Origin: CADEFX01 sp046154585
GTDB lineage: Bacteria > Pseudomonadota > Alphaproteobacteria > Rhizobiales > Hyphomicrobiaceae
NCBI GenBank assembly: GCA_046154585.1
Contig: JBJXDX010000058.1
Coordinates: 4,901-68,900, forward strand
Length of the DNA: 64,000 bases
Direction: 5' to 3'
Positions within the stretch are counted from its first letter, which is position 1; each line of letters opens with the position of its first letter. The notes under the pieces are model-generated. The model was not told the DNA's origin, made no database searches, and saw only the letters and a list, made by a program, of their open reading frames with translations. Shown in pieces: positions 54,037 through 62,222 of this stretch. A program made the position numbers and the translations under genes.

Positions 54037-54843
54037 ATGTCTATCGCGACCGCTGTTGCGCCACACCTGCCATATCTGCGGCGCTTTGCGCGCGCGCTGA
54101 CTGGAAATCAGACCAGCGGCGATGCTTATGTCGTGGCAGTGCTCGAAGCGTTCATCGAAGATCCCAATGCTTTCGCGCGGAATCTGCCGGCGCGCATCGC
54201 GCTGTATCGCGCTTTCGTCAAAGTGTGGGATTCGATCTCGCTCAATATGGATGCGGGTGACGTGTCGGGTGAGGAAGCGGACAGCGCGGATTGCAACCTC
54301 GATGCCATTACGCCGCGTCCGCGCCAAGCCTTCCTCCTCATGGCGCTGGAAGGCTTCTCGCTGCCGGAGGCTGCGCAGATCCTCGATCTCCCGGCGCAGG
54401 AGGTCAAGGCGCTGATCGACCAGGCTGGCGCAGAAATCGCCGAGCAGATCGCCGCTGATATTCTCATCATCGAGGACGAGCCGCTGATCGCCATGGACCT
54501 GGAGGCGCTCGTCACCGACGTGGGGCATCGTGTGATGGGTGTCGCGCGGACGCATGCGGAGGCCGTTGCCGCCGTTGCCAACCGCAAGCCAAGTCTGGTG
54601 CTCGCGGATATTCAGCTCGCCGACGGAAGCTCCGGCCTCGAGGCCGTCAACGAGATCCTCACCACCATCACCGTGCCGGTGATTTTCATTACAGCTTACC
54701 CGGAGCGGCTGCTGACGGGGCAAAAACCCGAGCCGACATTCCTGATCACCAAGCCCTTCCAGCCCGAGACCGTGAAAGCCGTCATCAGCCAGGCGCTGTT
54801 CTTCGATACGCGCGCCAAGCGCACCGGCAAGGAAGCCGCTTAG
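54037..54843 (+). CDS. phyR: Response regulator PhyR
   Basis: The 268-residue protein has an EcfG-like (sigma-mimic) N-terminal domain (residues about 1-130, FARALTGNQTSGDAYVVAVL and ITPRPRQAFLLMALEGFS) and a C-terminal receiver (about 140-258). The acidic residues are in IIEDEPL, the phosphoacceptor is Asp191 in LVLADIQLADGSSG, and the lysine is Lys239 (LITKPF). When phosphorylated it binds NepR and frees EcfG. The start at 54037 follows AGGGAG by seven bases. No cognate HWE/HisKA_2 kinase is in the window. Confidence 0.96.
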   Translation: MSIATAVAPHLPYLRRFARALTGNQTSGDAYVVAVLEAFIEDPNAFARNLPARIALYRAFVKVWDSISLNMDAGDVSGEEADSADCNLDAITPRPRQAFLLMALEGFSLPEAAQILDLPAQEVKALIDQAGAEIAEQIAADILIIEDEPLIAMDLEALVTDVGHRVMGVARTHAEAVAAVANRKPSLVLADIQLADGSSGLEAVNEILTTITVPVIFITAYPERLLTGQKPEPTFLITKPFQPETVKAVISQALFFDTRAKRTGKEAA

Positions 54844-54871
54844 CAAACGCACGCCGATCTTGATTGCATTG

Positions 54872-54895
54872 AACGCCGCGCCTTCGCGCGGCGTT
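54872..54895 (+). terminator. Probable terminator after phyR
   Basis: AACGCCGCGC-CTTC-GCGCGGCGTT (54872-54895) is a perfect 10-bp stem with a 4-base loop, 28 bp after the phyR stop, followed by TCGTG. The T-run is short, so termination may be partial. Confidence 0.65.
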
Positions 54896-54944
54896 TCGTG
54901 CGTGTGCGCCGATGCAATAGCCGCTCAACACCTATCGCACGCGC

Positions 54945-54969
54945 GGAACCTTCGCGCCGTCGCGGCGTT
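54945..54969 (+). promoter_or_regulatory. EcfG promoter for the DUF1328-CsbD pair
   Basis: GGAACC with CGTT after GGAAC-N16 is an exact consensus match, 35 bp before the GTG start at 55005. Confidence 0.8.
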
Positions 54970-55004
54970 CTCCTATCAGTTCAATGACTTCCGGAGAAAC
55001 TGAG

Positions 55005-55190
55005 GTGGGCAACCTTCTTCACTACGCGATCGTCTTTCTCGTGGTTGCGCTTGTGGCAGCAGCGCTCGGCTTTGGCGGTGTTGCTGGAACGGCCATGGAA
55101 GGCGCGCGGATCTTGTTCTGGGTCGCCATCATCCTGTTTGTCATCTCGCTGATCGGCGGAATGATGAGAGGGCGCGCCCCGAGACCCTGA
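55005..55190 (+). CDS. DUF1328 small membrane protein (YtjA-like)
   Basis: The 61-residue protein has two membrane helices: LLHYAIVFLVVALVAAALGF and ARILFWVAIILFVISLIGG. This is the DUF1328 pattern. GTG 55005 lies eight bases after GGAG and matches the family start (MGNLLHYAI); ATG 54984 would add an atypical tail. These proteins are often stress-induced. It is followed by csbD after 29 bp. Confidence 0.85.
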   Translation: MGNLLHYAIVFLVVALVAAALGFGGVAGTAMEGARILFWVAIILFVISLIGGMMRGRAPRP

Positions 55191-55219
55191 CAACCAATAG
55201 CAACCGAGGAGAGAAACAC

Positions 55220-55417
55220 ATGAATTGGGATCGCATCGAAGGCAATTGGAAGCAGTTCACCGGAAAGGTGAAAGAGAAGTGGGGTGATCTGACCGACGAC
55301 GACCTCACCGCCATCAATGGCCGGCGCGACCAGCTCGAAGGAAAAATCCAGGAGCGGTACGGCTACAGCAAGGACCAGGTCAAGAAGGAAGTCGACGACT
55401 GGCTTGGCCGCGTCTAA
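55220..55417 (+). CDS. CsbD family protein
   Basis: The 65-residue protein is a CsbD-type stress protein: MNWDRIEGNWKQFTGKVKEK, the WGDLTDDDLTAINGRRDQLE block and YGYSKDQVKKEVDDWL. CsbD proteins rise in general stress responses of both Bacillus and alphaproteobacteria. A GAGGAGAG site precedes it. It shares the EcfG-driven transcript with the DUF1328 gene. Confidence 0.93.
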   Translation: MNWDRIEGNWKQFTGKVKEKWGDLTDDDLTAINGRRDQLEGKIQERYGYSKDQVKKEVDDWLGRV

Positions 55418-55443
55418 CTCCCAAACGATTGCGTGTTCGATCT

Positions 55444-55467
55444 GGCCGGCAGGCAGTCCTGCCGGCC
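55444..55467 (+). terminator. Hairpin after csbD
   Basis: GGCCGGCAGG-CAGT-CCTGCCGGCC is a perfect 10-bp stem with a 4-base loop, 27 bp after csbD. The following bases are GGATGCGTTTCC, not a T-run, so it may end transcription weakly or stabilise the mRNA. Confidence 0.6.
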
Positions 55468-55565
55468 GGATGCGTTTCCAAGTGAAAGTTTTTTTCCTCG
55501 GCGGAGACATAGCTTCGCCCCGGCCAACGCACTAAATTAGGCGACCCACGCACCACACAGGTCCA

Positions 55566-56804
55566 ATGTCGATCGCCGGTTCGCTCGCCAAGCGCTATCT
55601 GCCTGATTTCAGCACCATCGCCGGAGCGAGCCGTACGACGCAGCCGGAGACCGATGCCGTGGCCGAGGGCGCACGCGCATTTGCGCCCGTGATATGGATG
55701 ATCGGCAAGGTGCAGAGCGGCAAGAGCTCGATCGTCCGCGCCATCACGAAGAGCGACGCCGTTGCCCTCGGCAGCGGCTTCAAGGCCTGCACGCGCACAG
55801 CGCACATCTTCGACTTTCCCGAGGAGGCGCCGGTTCTGCGCTTTCTCGATACGCGGGGACTCGGAGAGACGAACTATGATCCGGCTGAGGATCTGGCGTT
55901 CTGCGCCGAGCGCGCGCACCTGCTGCTCGCGGTCGTACGCGCAATGGACCCGCAGCAGAACCCCGTGCTCGATGCCTTGCGCACGGTGCGGTTGGCGCAC
56001 CCGGATTGGCCTTTGATCGTCGCGCAGACGAGCCTGCATGAGGGCTATGCGCCGGGGCAGAACCATCCTGCGGACTATCCGTTCAATACGTCCGATCCCG
56101 GTGCCGGCGCATCCACCAACCTGCCGACAGATTTGTTGCGCAGCCTCGCCCTTCAGCGGGCGCTGTTTGCAGCCTTGCCCGGCCGCGGCCCCGTTGCCTT
56201 CGTGCCGATCGACTTCACGAAAGACGGCGACGGCTACCAACCTGTCGATTTCGGTCTCGATGCGCTGGTGGAAACGATCGTGCGGACCGCACCGGCGGCG
56301 ATGGTCGCGGCGTTGGAAGCGATGCCGGCACTCACCCACGATCCGCGTCTGCAGCAAGCAGACCCCCTCATCATGGGACACGCCACGGCAGCCGCTGGTG
56401 GCGATCTTGTGCCTGTCGCCGGCGCCGTGGCGGTTTCCGTCATCCAGGCGCGCCTTCTACAGCGCCTGGCCGCTATCTATGGCATCGCCTGGGACCGGCG
56501 CGTGTTCGGTGAGTTTGCAGCGGCGCTCGGCTCTGGCGTCGCGGTGCGCGTGGTGGCAGGGCTGGGCATTCGCCAGCTCATGAAATTCATTCCGGTCTAC
56601 GGGCAGACGGCGGGCATGGCTGCATCAGCGGCAATGAGCTTTGCCGTGACGTATGCGCTGGGTAAGGCCGCGGTCTATTTCCTGTCGAAGCGGCGCATCG
56701 GCGCCCATGATCCCGCCGGCGTTGCGCGCACCTATCGCCAGGCTCTGCAAGACGCGTTCCGGCTCGCCAAAGAGCGTCGAGCCAGCCCGGACGCCAAATC
56801 ATGA
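55566..56804 (+). CDS. GTPase with C-terminal DUF697-like membrane domain
   Basis: The 412-residue protein has Walker A GKVQSGKSS (Lys53), then RFLDTRGLGETNYDPAED (a G3-like DTRG motif). The C-terminal part is Ala/Gly-rich with hydrophobic helices typical of DUF697 (GDLVPVAGAVAVSVIQARLL and MKFIPVYGQTAGMAASAAMS). It belongs to the Era/dynamin-like GTPases that act on membranes. It overlaps the next GTPase by 4 bp. Function unknown; its place after csbD suggests a stress role. Confidence 0.85.
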   Translation: MSIAGSLAKRYLPDFSTIAGASRTTQPETDAVAEGARAFAPVIWMIGKVQSGKSSIVRAITKSDAVALGSGFKACTRTAHIFDFPEEAPVLRFLDTRGLGETNYDPAEDLAFCAERAHLLLAVVRAMDPQQNPVLDALRTVRLAHPDWPLIVAQTSLHEGYAPGQNHPADYPFNTSDPGAGASTNLPTDLLRSLALQRALFAALPGRGPVAFVPIDFTKDGDGYQPVDFGLDALVETIVRTAPAAMVAALEAMPALTHDPRLQQADPLIMGHATAAAGGDLVPVAGAVAVSVIQARLLQRLAAIYGIAWDRRVFGEFAAALGSGVAVRVVAGLGIRQLMKFIPVYGQTAGMAASAAMSFAVTYALGKAAVYFLSKRRIGAHDPAGVARTYRQALQDAFRLAKERRASPDAKS

Positions 56805-58360
56805 AGGGCAAGAGCAGCCGATCGATGCTCTACCTGCGGCTGGCCATCCTCGGCGTCGGATTGCTGCTGCCGTCCCTGACTTTGATCCCGTTCGGCAGCA
56901 TTTGGCTTTGGCAGAACGGCTATCTGCTGTACTGGGCAGTCGCCGCGTGCCTGGCTGTTCTCGCGGCCTACGTCATCCAGTTTCGCCTGCTCGGCCGAGC
57001 AACACTTGCAAAGCCGGACGGGAAGGGCGAGGCGAGCGCTCCCGAGGATGCAGAAGCCGATGCTCCGGACCCAGGATGGACGCCGCGCGAGGTGGAGGCC
57101 TGGAAGCGCGTCCTGGCGATCGCGTCAACGGCCACCCCCGACCATGTCGGGAGCAGCGACGAGGCGCTAAAGCTCGGGCTCGACACGATCCGTGCCGTAG
57201 CGTCTACGGTGCATCCGGAAGAACGCGATCCGCTGTGGAAATTTACGATCCCCGAGGCGCTCGCCATCCTGGAGCGCGTCAGCGTGCGTATGCGCGTGTT
57301 CGTCAACGAGAACGTACCGCTGGGCGATCGGCTGACCGTGGCTCAGATGATGGCGATCTACCGATGGAAGGGCACCATCGAGCTTGCCGAGAAGGCCTAT
57401 GACCTTTGGCGGCTTGCCCGCTTCATCAATCCGCTTTCGGCTGCGACGCACGAAGTGCGCGAGCGGCTGTCACGCGAGATGTTGCAGTGGGGACGCGATC
57501 ATATCGCCCGGCGTCTGGCCGCCACTTACGTCAAGGAGATCGGCCGGGCCGCGATCGACTTGTATGGCGGCCGCCTCCGGGTATCGGGTGAAACGCTTGC
57601 CGCACACATCACGCGTACCTCGGCCGCCGACAAGGCACAAGCTGCCGCACGCGTCGCCGAGCCCTTGCGCATCCTCGTCGCCGGCCAGATCAGCGCCGGC
57701 AAGTCGAGCCTGATCAACGCACTTGCGCGGGAAGTCGCGGCGGCGGTGGATGCCTTGCCGACGACGCGGGCGTTCACGGCCTACGAGCTCAAACGCGGTG
57801 GATTTCCTGCAGCCCTCCTGATCGACAGCCCTGGTTTGGGAACCCGGCCGGGCGATGCCGCGTTGTTGATCGAGAATGCCGCTGAGGCAGATCTGGTCCT
57901 ATGGGTCGTGGCATCACACCGCGCGGACCGAGACGCTGATCGGCGTGCGTTGCGTGATTTTCGTCTTCACTTCGCTGAACGTCTCAACCGTAGGCGGCCG
58001 CCCGTGGTCCTTGTCGTATCCCAGATCGATCGCTTGAGACCATTCCAGGAGTGGAGCCCTCCATACGACCTGACGCAATCCGACCGTCCGAAAGCGGTAG
58101 CGATCCGCGAGGCGATGTCGGCCATCGCCGAAGAACTCGGCTTCTCGCTGGACGAAGCGGTGGCCATCAGCACCGCACCGAATTCCGCGCCCTACAACAT
58201 CGATACCGTCTGGGGACAGATCGTTCGCCTGCTCCCGGAGGCGCAGAGCTCGCAGCTCATCCGGTCACTGCATGATCTGAAGGATCGATGGGATTGGGCG
58301 CGCATGTGGAGCCAGGCGGCGAACGCCGGGCGCGTGATCGTCAAAACGCTTAAGAACTGA
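56801..58360 (+). CDS. Membrane-anchored GTPase
   Basis: The 519-residue protein has two N-terminal helices (LRLAILGVGLLLPSLTLIPF and LYWAVAACLAVLAAYVIQF), a helical region, then a G domain. Walker A is VAGQISAGKSSLINALAREV (Lys301), switch/G3 is LIDSPGLGTRPGD, and a G4-like VVSQIDRL follows. The GTPase core is complete. Its ATG overlaps the stop of the previous GTPase gene by 4 bp, so the two may form a complex, as dynamin-like pairs do. Confidence 0.85.
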   Translation: MKGKSSRSMLYLRLAILGVGLLLPSLTLIPFGSIWLWQNGYLLYWAVAACLAVLAAYVIQFRLLGRATLAKPDGKGEASAPEDAEADAPDPGWTPREVEAWKRVLAIASTATPDHVGSSDEALKLGLDTIRAVASTVHPEERDPLWKFTIPEALAILERVSVRMRVFVNENVPLGDRLTVAQMMAIYRWKGTIELAEKAYDLWRLARFINPLSAATHEVRERLSREMLQWGRDHIARRLAATYVKEIGRAAIDLYGGRLRVSGETLAAHITRTSAADKAQAAARVAEPLRILVAGQISAGKSSLINALAREVAAAVDALPTTRAFTAYELKRGGFPAALLIDSPGLGTRPGDAALLIENAAEADLVLWVVASHRADRDADRRALRDFRLHFAERLNRRRPPVVLVVSQIDRLRPFQEWSPPYDLTQSDRPKAVAIREAMSAIAEELGFSLDEAVAISTAPNSAPYNIDTVWGQIVRLLPEAQSSQLIRSLHDLKDRWDWARMWSQAANAGRVIVKTLKN

Positions 58361-58373
58361 ACCTGCATTAACG

Positions 58374-59549
58374 GTGAAGGCCATGGGAGCGCGCGAAGCA
58401 GCTTCTGATCACGCAATTGTCGAAGACAAGTCACGGCACGAGCCGATGGCCGTAAACCGCATCAAGCGCGCAGCGAGTATATCGTCCAACGGCGAGGATG
58501 GCGCGCCCAAGATCGATGGGTTGCAACGGGCCACGCAGATCGCGACGATCGGGCTCTTCGCCCTGGCCATCCTTGGTTGTTTGTACTTGTCGCACAGCGT
58601 CGTCGTTCCGGTGCTGCTGGCCCTCGTCGTCGGCACGATCCTGCTGCCGGTGGTCGAGTTTCTCGAGAATTGGCGGGCGCCGCGAGCGTTGGCAGTGGCA
58701 ATCGTGGCGTTGGCGCTGGTCGCTATCGTGTTCGTTTTGGCCACCGTGCTGTCGCTCCCCTTGACCTACTGGCTGAGCCGGGCGACAGAGCTTGGCTCGC
58801 TGATTCGACAGAAACTGCAGTCGATCAATCAGCCGCTGTCGATGTTGAAGGAACTCGGAGCCGTTTTCAGCCAGGCGACCGGCGCGGAGCAAGGCGGGCT
58901 CAAGGTCGATCAGTCCTCGACGAATATCGTCGGCGGCATTTTTTCCCTGCTGACGCCGGCCGTAAGCCAGACCGTGTTGTTCCTGTTCGCGATGGTCTTC
59001 TACCTCATCTATCAAAAGGAAATCCGCACGGGGGCCGTGTTTCTGGTGCAGGACAGGAACGCGCGCCTGACCACGCTGCGCATCATCTCCGACATTGAAC
59101 AGAACATGACGACCTACTTCGGCGCCTTCACGCTGGTGAACATCGGTCTGGGCATGGTGACGGCGCTGCTGGCCTATATCGTCGGCTTGCCCAATCCGCT
59201 CCTCTGGGGCGTTCTGGCCGGAGTGGTCAACTACATTCCCTACATGGGGCCGGCCATCGTCGTGGCAACGCTGTTCTTCGTCGGCGTCTTTGCCTTGCCG
59301 ACGATACCGGAGGCCCTTGTGGCGCCGGCGGCTTTCGTTGCCATCACGACGCTCGAAGGACAGGTGATCGGCCCCGCCGTCATCGGCCACCGCCTGACGT
59401 TGAATCCGTTCTCGATCTTTCTGTCTATCGCCTTCTGGACATGGATGTGGGGGCCGATTGGCGCGTTTCTGGCGGTGCCGCTTCTGATCGCGGGCATGGT
59501 CGTGATCCGGCACGTCTTTATGGAAGAAAAACCGGATCTTCCGGAGTGA
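58374..59549 (+). CDS. AI-2E family transporter
   Basis: The 391-residue membrane protein has about eight helices and belongs to the PerM/TqsA exporter family. SHSVVVPVLLALVVGTILLP, PLLWGVLAGVVNYIPYMGPA and IGPAVIGHRLTLNPFSIFLS are the family regions. Some members export autoinducer-2, others act in ion stress, so the label is loose. The start is unsure: GTG 58374, ATG 58383 or ATG 58446, none with a strong site. It lies 13 bp after the second GTPase gene. Confidence 0.9.
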   Translation: MKAMGAREAASDHAIVEDKSRHEPMAVNRIKRAASISSNGEDGAPKIDGLQRATQIATIGLFALAILGCLYLSHSVVVPVLLALVVGTILLPVVEFLENWRAPRALAVAIVALALVAIVFVLATVLSLPLTYWLSRATELGSLIRQKLQSINQPLSMLKELGAVFSQATGAEQGGLKVDQSSTNIVGGIFSLLTPAVSQTVLFLFAMVFYLIYQKEIRTGAVFLVQDRNARLTTLRIISDIEQNMTTYFGAFTLVNIGLGMVTALLAYIVGLPNPLLWGVLAGVVNYIPYMGPAIVVATLFFVGVFALPTIPEALVAPAAFVAITTLEGQVIGPAVIGHRLTLNPFSIFLSIAFWTWMWGPIGAFLAVPLLIAGMVVIRHVFMEEKPDLPE

Positions 59550-59557
59550 AACCAAAT

Positions 59558-59582
59558 GGAACCTACGATTGTTGAAAGCGTT
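59558..59582 (+). promoter_or_regulatory. EcfG promoter for the DUF883-like gene
   Basis: GGAACC with CGTT after GGAAC-N16 (59558-59582) is an exact consensus match, 33 bp before ATG 59616. It lies within the longer in-frame reading, which argues that translation starts at 59616, not upstream. Confidence 0.8.
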
Positions 59583-59615
59583 GTTGCACAGCAGATTTCA
59601 CCCAAGGAGCATGGG

Positions 59616-59897
59616 ATGGCACAGGCTACACACCAGGCTCGGGACACCGGCCGGGTCGGCGAGATCGCCAGCGATCTGAAAGACCGGACAGCCGAGCAAA
59701 TCGACAAACTTGCCGGCCAGGTCGAGGGCGCGGCGAAGTCTGTTCGCGACCAGGGGCGAGAGATGGGCGAGCAGGTTCAGGTCGTCGCGGACAATTTCAA
59801 GACGGCGCTGGACAAGTCGGTGCGGGATCAGCCCATCACCACGCTGGCGCTGACGGCCGCGATCGCATTCGTCATCGGCGCGCTGTGGAAGTCGTAG
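59616..59897 (+). CDS. DUF883-like (ElaB/YqjD) stress protein
   Basis: The 93-residue protein has a long amphipathic helix (EQIDKLAGQVEGAAKSVRDQ) and a single C-terminal membrane helix (ITTLALTAAIAFVIGALWK), as in ElaB/YqjD. These are inner-membrane proteins that bind ribosomes in stationary phase. AAGGAG lies six bases upstream of the ATG. An EcfG promoter precedes it. It is followed by a holin-like gene after 34 bp. Confidence 0.8.
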   Translation: MAQATHQARDTGRVGEIASDLKDRTAEQIDKLAGQVEGAAKSVRDQGREMGEQVQVVADNFKTALDKSVRDQPITTLALTAAIAFVIGALWKS

Positions 59898-59931
59898 TCT
59901 CGAAGCTGCACGCGAGAAACAAGGCGCACCC

Positions 59932-60432
59932 ATGTTCCAGGCCGTAGTCCAGAGGGCTCAGCGCGCCGTCGACTCGACGCTCACTAAGCTCATGACGCGC
60001 GCGGCCGTGGCCGTGCCGCTCGTTGTCGCGGCCGGATTCGGCACTGCCGCTCTCACCGTGACGTTGACGGAAGTTTACGGGTCTGCGCTTTCCTACACGA
60101 TGATGGGAGGGCTGTTCGCCGTACTCGGCGGCATCACGGCGGCGGTCGTTTCGGCCAATGGGACAACGCAAGCTCAGCCGAAGGAAGCGCCCAGCGTTGC
60201 GGAAGACGTGGCAGAAGTCGCAGCGCCTCTGCTCGACCGGGAGACGCTCGTTGCTCTTCTGACCACAGCCGGGCCGGTTGCGCTCCCTGGTTTGCTCAGG
60301 CTGGCAGCACGCAATCTGCCGCTTTTGGTGATGGCCGTGATCGTCGCGATCTTCTTCTTTGGCCGCAGCGTTACGTCGGGCGAGGGAGAGACAGCAGAGG
60401 CGGCACCCGCGCCTCAAGCGCCGGCTCCGTAG
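59932..60432 (+). CDS. Holin-like membrane protein
   Basis: The 166-residue protein has several helices (AVPLVVAAGFGTAALTVTLT, SYTMMGGLFAVLGGITAAVV and LPLLVMAVIVAIFFFG) and an Ala/Pro-rich tail. It resembles the phage holin / YqjE (DUF1469) partner of YqjD-type proteins by size and context. It probably belongs to the EcfG-driven transcript. It is convergent with trcR (16 bp). Confidence 0.7.
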   Translation: MFQAVVQRAQRAVDSTLTKLMTRAAVAVPLVVAAGFGTAALTVTLTEVYGSALSYTMMGGLFAVLGGITAAVVSANGTTQAQPKEAPSVAEDVAEVAAPLLDRETLVALLTTAGPVALPGLLRLAARNLPLLVMAVIVAIFFFGRSVTSGEGETAEAAPAPQAPAP

Positions 60433-60448
60433 CGCTCTCTCGGACCAC

Positions 60449-61195
60449 TTATTCTTCCTTGCCGTCTTCTTCCTTGTCGTCTTCCGGTCGCGACAGCTCC
60501 TTGAGCTGAGCAAAGACGCGCGACGCTTCCTGTTCGGGCGTTTCGCCACCGGTTTCCACTTCGGGCGGAGGCATGACGACATCGGGCTGGGCGCCGAGCC
60601 CCGGAATGGTTTCGGCTGCCGGCAGAAGCGTGCCCGACTTGGCCGTCCCCTTGCGGTCACGATCCAGGCGCCGCGCGGCCTTCGCAACCTCGTTGTCTAG
60701 GTCGATCTGCGAGCACAGCGCCAGCATCACCGGATCCTGCGGCGTCAGGTTGCTCGAATTCCAGTGCGAGCGGTCACGGATGGCCGCGATCGTCGGCTTG
60801 GTGGTTCCGACCAGCCGCATGATCTGGCTGTCCTTCAGTTCGGGGTGATTGCGCAAAAGCCAGAGGACGGCGTTGGGCCGGTCCTGGCGGCGCGACACGG
60901 GCGTGTAGCGCGGCCCGGGCTTGGTCTTGACTTGCGGAATCTCGACCTTCGATTCGGCAACCCTCAGGCGGTAGTCGGGATCGACCTCTGCACGCTTGAT
61001 CTCTTCGCGCGAAAGCTGGCCGGAGGCGATCGGGTCCATGCCCTTGATGCCTTGCGCGACGTCACCGTCGGCAATGCCCTTAACCTCGAGATTGTGAAGG
61101 CCGCAAAACTCCGCAATCTGCTCGAAGCTCAGCGACGTGTTCTCGACCAGCCATACGGCCGTCGCCTTGGGCATTAGCGGCTTGCGATTGCTCAT
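60449..61195 (-). CDS. TrcR-like transcriptional regulator (DUF1013)
   Basis: The 248-residue protein is the DUF1013 family, which includes TrcR of Rickettsiales/Caulobacter. MPKATAVWLVENTSLSFEQI, FCGLHNLEVKGIADGDVAQG and RRQDRPNAVLWLLRNHPELK are diagnostic. It has two helix-turn-helix-like regions and an acidic C-terminus (PEDDKEEDGKEE). These proteins bind RNA polymerase or DNA and affect the cell cycle. The start at 61195 follows GGAG. Confidence 0.92.
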   Translation of the reverse strand: MSNRKPLMPKATAVWLVENTSLSFEQIAEFCGLHNLEVKGIADGDVAQGIKGMDPIASGQLSREEIKRAEVDPDYRLRVAESKVEIPQVKTKPGPRYTPVSRRQDRPNAVLWLLRNHPELKDSQIMRLVGTTKPTIAAIRDRSHWNSSNLTPQDPVMLALCSQIDLDNEVAKAARRLDRDRKGTAKSGTLLPAAETIPGLGAQPDVVMPPPEVETGGETPEQEASRVFAQLKELSRPEDDKEEDGKEE

Positions 61196-61559
61196 AGTTG
61201 CTATTCTCCGAGCCGGGCCCGCCACGAGGCAGACATGGCTACAAATGAGGGAAAGTTGAGGGAATTTCTTCTTATATCGTGTCTCTTGGCGCACCCGCAA
61301 CCGCAGATCGCAGTCATGACGGCGGGGAATGAACCAAATGCCGCCTAGCGTGTTGACGCAGTGCAATATTCTAGCCTTCAATGCACCCGCGGATCAGCTC
61401 GGGCGCAACCGTCGAATCACCTGTGTTTTCCGCGCTGTGTCAAAAGAGCTTCGCAAGGCAAAAAAGCATGTTTTCCCTCGTTGCGGTGCACATTTATCAT
61501 GCATATTGTGCACTGCGGCTAAGCAGGGGTGACGCTCGGGATATCGGGACAGGGCCAAA
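61196..61559. promoter_or_regulatory. Intergenic region with an inverted repeat upstream of the MaoC gene
   Basis: This 364-bp gap separates the divergent trcR and MaoC genes. GTGCACA (61486-61492) and TGTGCAC (61507-61513) form an inverted repeat with a 14-bp spacer, 47 bp before the MaoC start. It could be an operator. No gene is convincing in the interval; a small in-frame reading from 61329 lacks support. The region is more AT-rich than the flanking genes. Confidence 0.45.
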
Positions 61560-61997
61560 ATGACGGTACTGACACGCAACACCTACTACTTCGAGGATCT
61601 CCAGCTCGGAATGGAGGCGACGTTCGCCAAGACGGTTACGGAAGCCGACATCAATGGCTTTGCCGACGTTACCGGCGACAAGAACCCCGTCCATCTCGAC
61701 GAGGCTTTCGCCGCCAAAACCATGTTCAAGACCCGCATCGCCCACGGCATGCTGACCGCCAGCTACATTTCGGCCGTGTTCGGCATGGAGCTGCCTGGGC
61801 CTGGCGTGATCTACATTTCACAAACGCTGAATTTCCGCGGGCCGGTGAAGATCGGCGACAAGGTCATCGCCAAGGTCAAGGTCGCCGAGCTGTTCCCGGC
61901 CAAGCGGCGCGCGCGCTTCGACTGCATCTGCACAGTCGACGGCAAGCCCGTTCTGGAGGGTGAGGCCATCCTGATGGTCCCGGCGCGCCCCGCGTAA
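61560..61997 (+). CDS. MaoC family dehydratase
   Basis: The 145-residue hot-dog fold protein hydrates or dehydrates acyl-CoA substrates. The catalytic dyad lies in ADVTGDKNPVHLDEAFA (Asp and His). KTRIAHGMLTASYISAVFGM and QTLNFRGPVKIGDKVIAKVK complete the hydratase 2 signature. It is a (R)-specific enoyl-CoA hydratase by family. It is a single gene between trcR and ribF with a candidate operator upstream. Confidence 0.93.
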   Translation: MTVLTRNTYYFEDLQLGMEATFAKTVTEADINGFADVTGDKNPVHLDEAFAAKTMFKTRIAHGMLTASYISAVFGMELPGPGVIYISQTLNFRGPVKIGDKVIAKVKVAELFPAKRRARFDCICTVDGKPVLEGEAILMVPARPA

Positions 61998-62065
61998 GCC
62001 CTATTTCGCGGCGCGAGACGATATGGCCGGTCGAGGCTTGACCTTGGGCCGACTCTTGCTGTCCT

Positions 62066-62193
62066 TAGAGCGTGATCGTTTTGCCGAGGGCGCTTCGTGT
62101 GAAACGATCCTGCTCTAGTGTCCCGATTCCGACGTTCGCCTGATCGTGGTGCTAGGTTCGGGAGCGAACTTCGGAATCAAAAGGGACACTAGA
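62066..62193. repeat. Two tandem inverted repeats (short repeat element)
   Basis: First, TAGAGCGTGATCGTTT (62066-62081) pairs with AAACGATCCTGCTCTA (62102-62117) with one two-base mismatch. Second, 62114-62138 pairs with 62165-62193; the outer 11 bases TCTAGTGTCCC match exactly and the inner part nearly so, with an extra 4 bases on the right. This is the form of a short palindromic repeat or MITE. No second copy was found in the window. Confidence 0.55.
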
Positions 62194-62222
62194 ATCACAC
62201 TAGATGCAGCCGTCGCGGTCCT

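Noticed and set aside
57839..57864. GGAAC-N17-CGTT match inside the second GTPase gene
   Set aside because: It lies within coding sequence far from any start, so it is taken as a chance match and shows the background rate.
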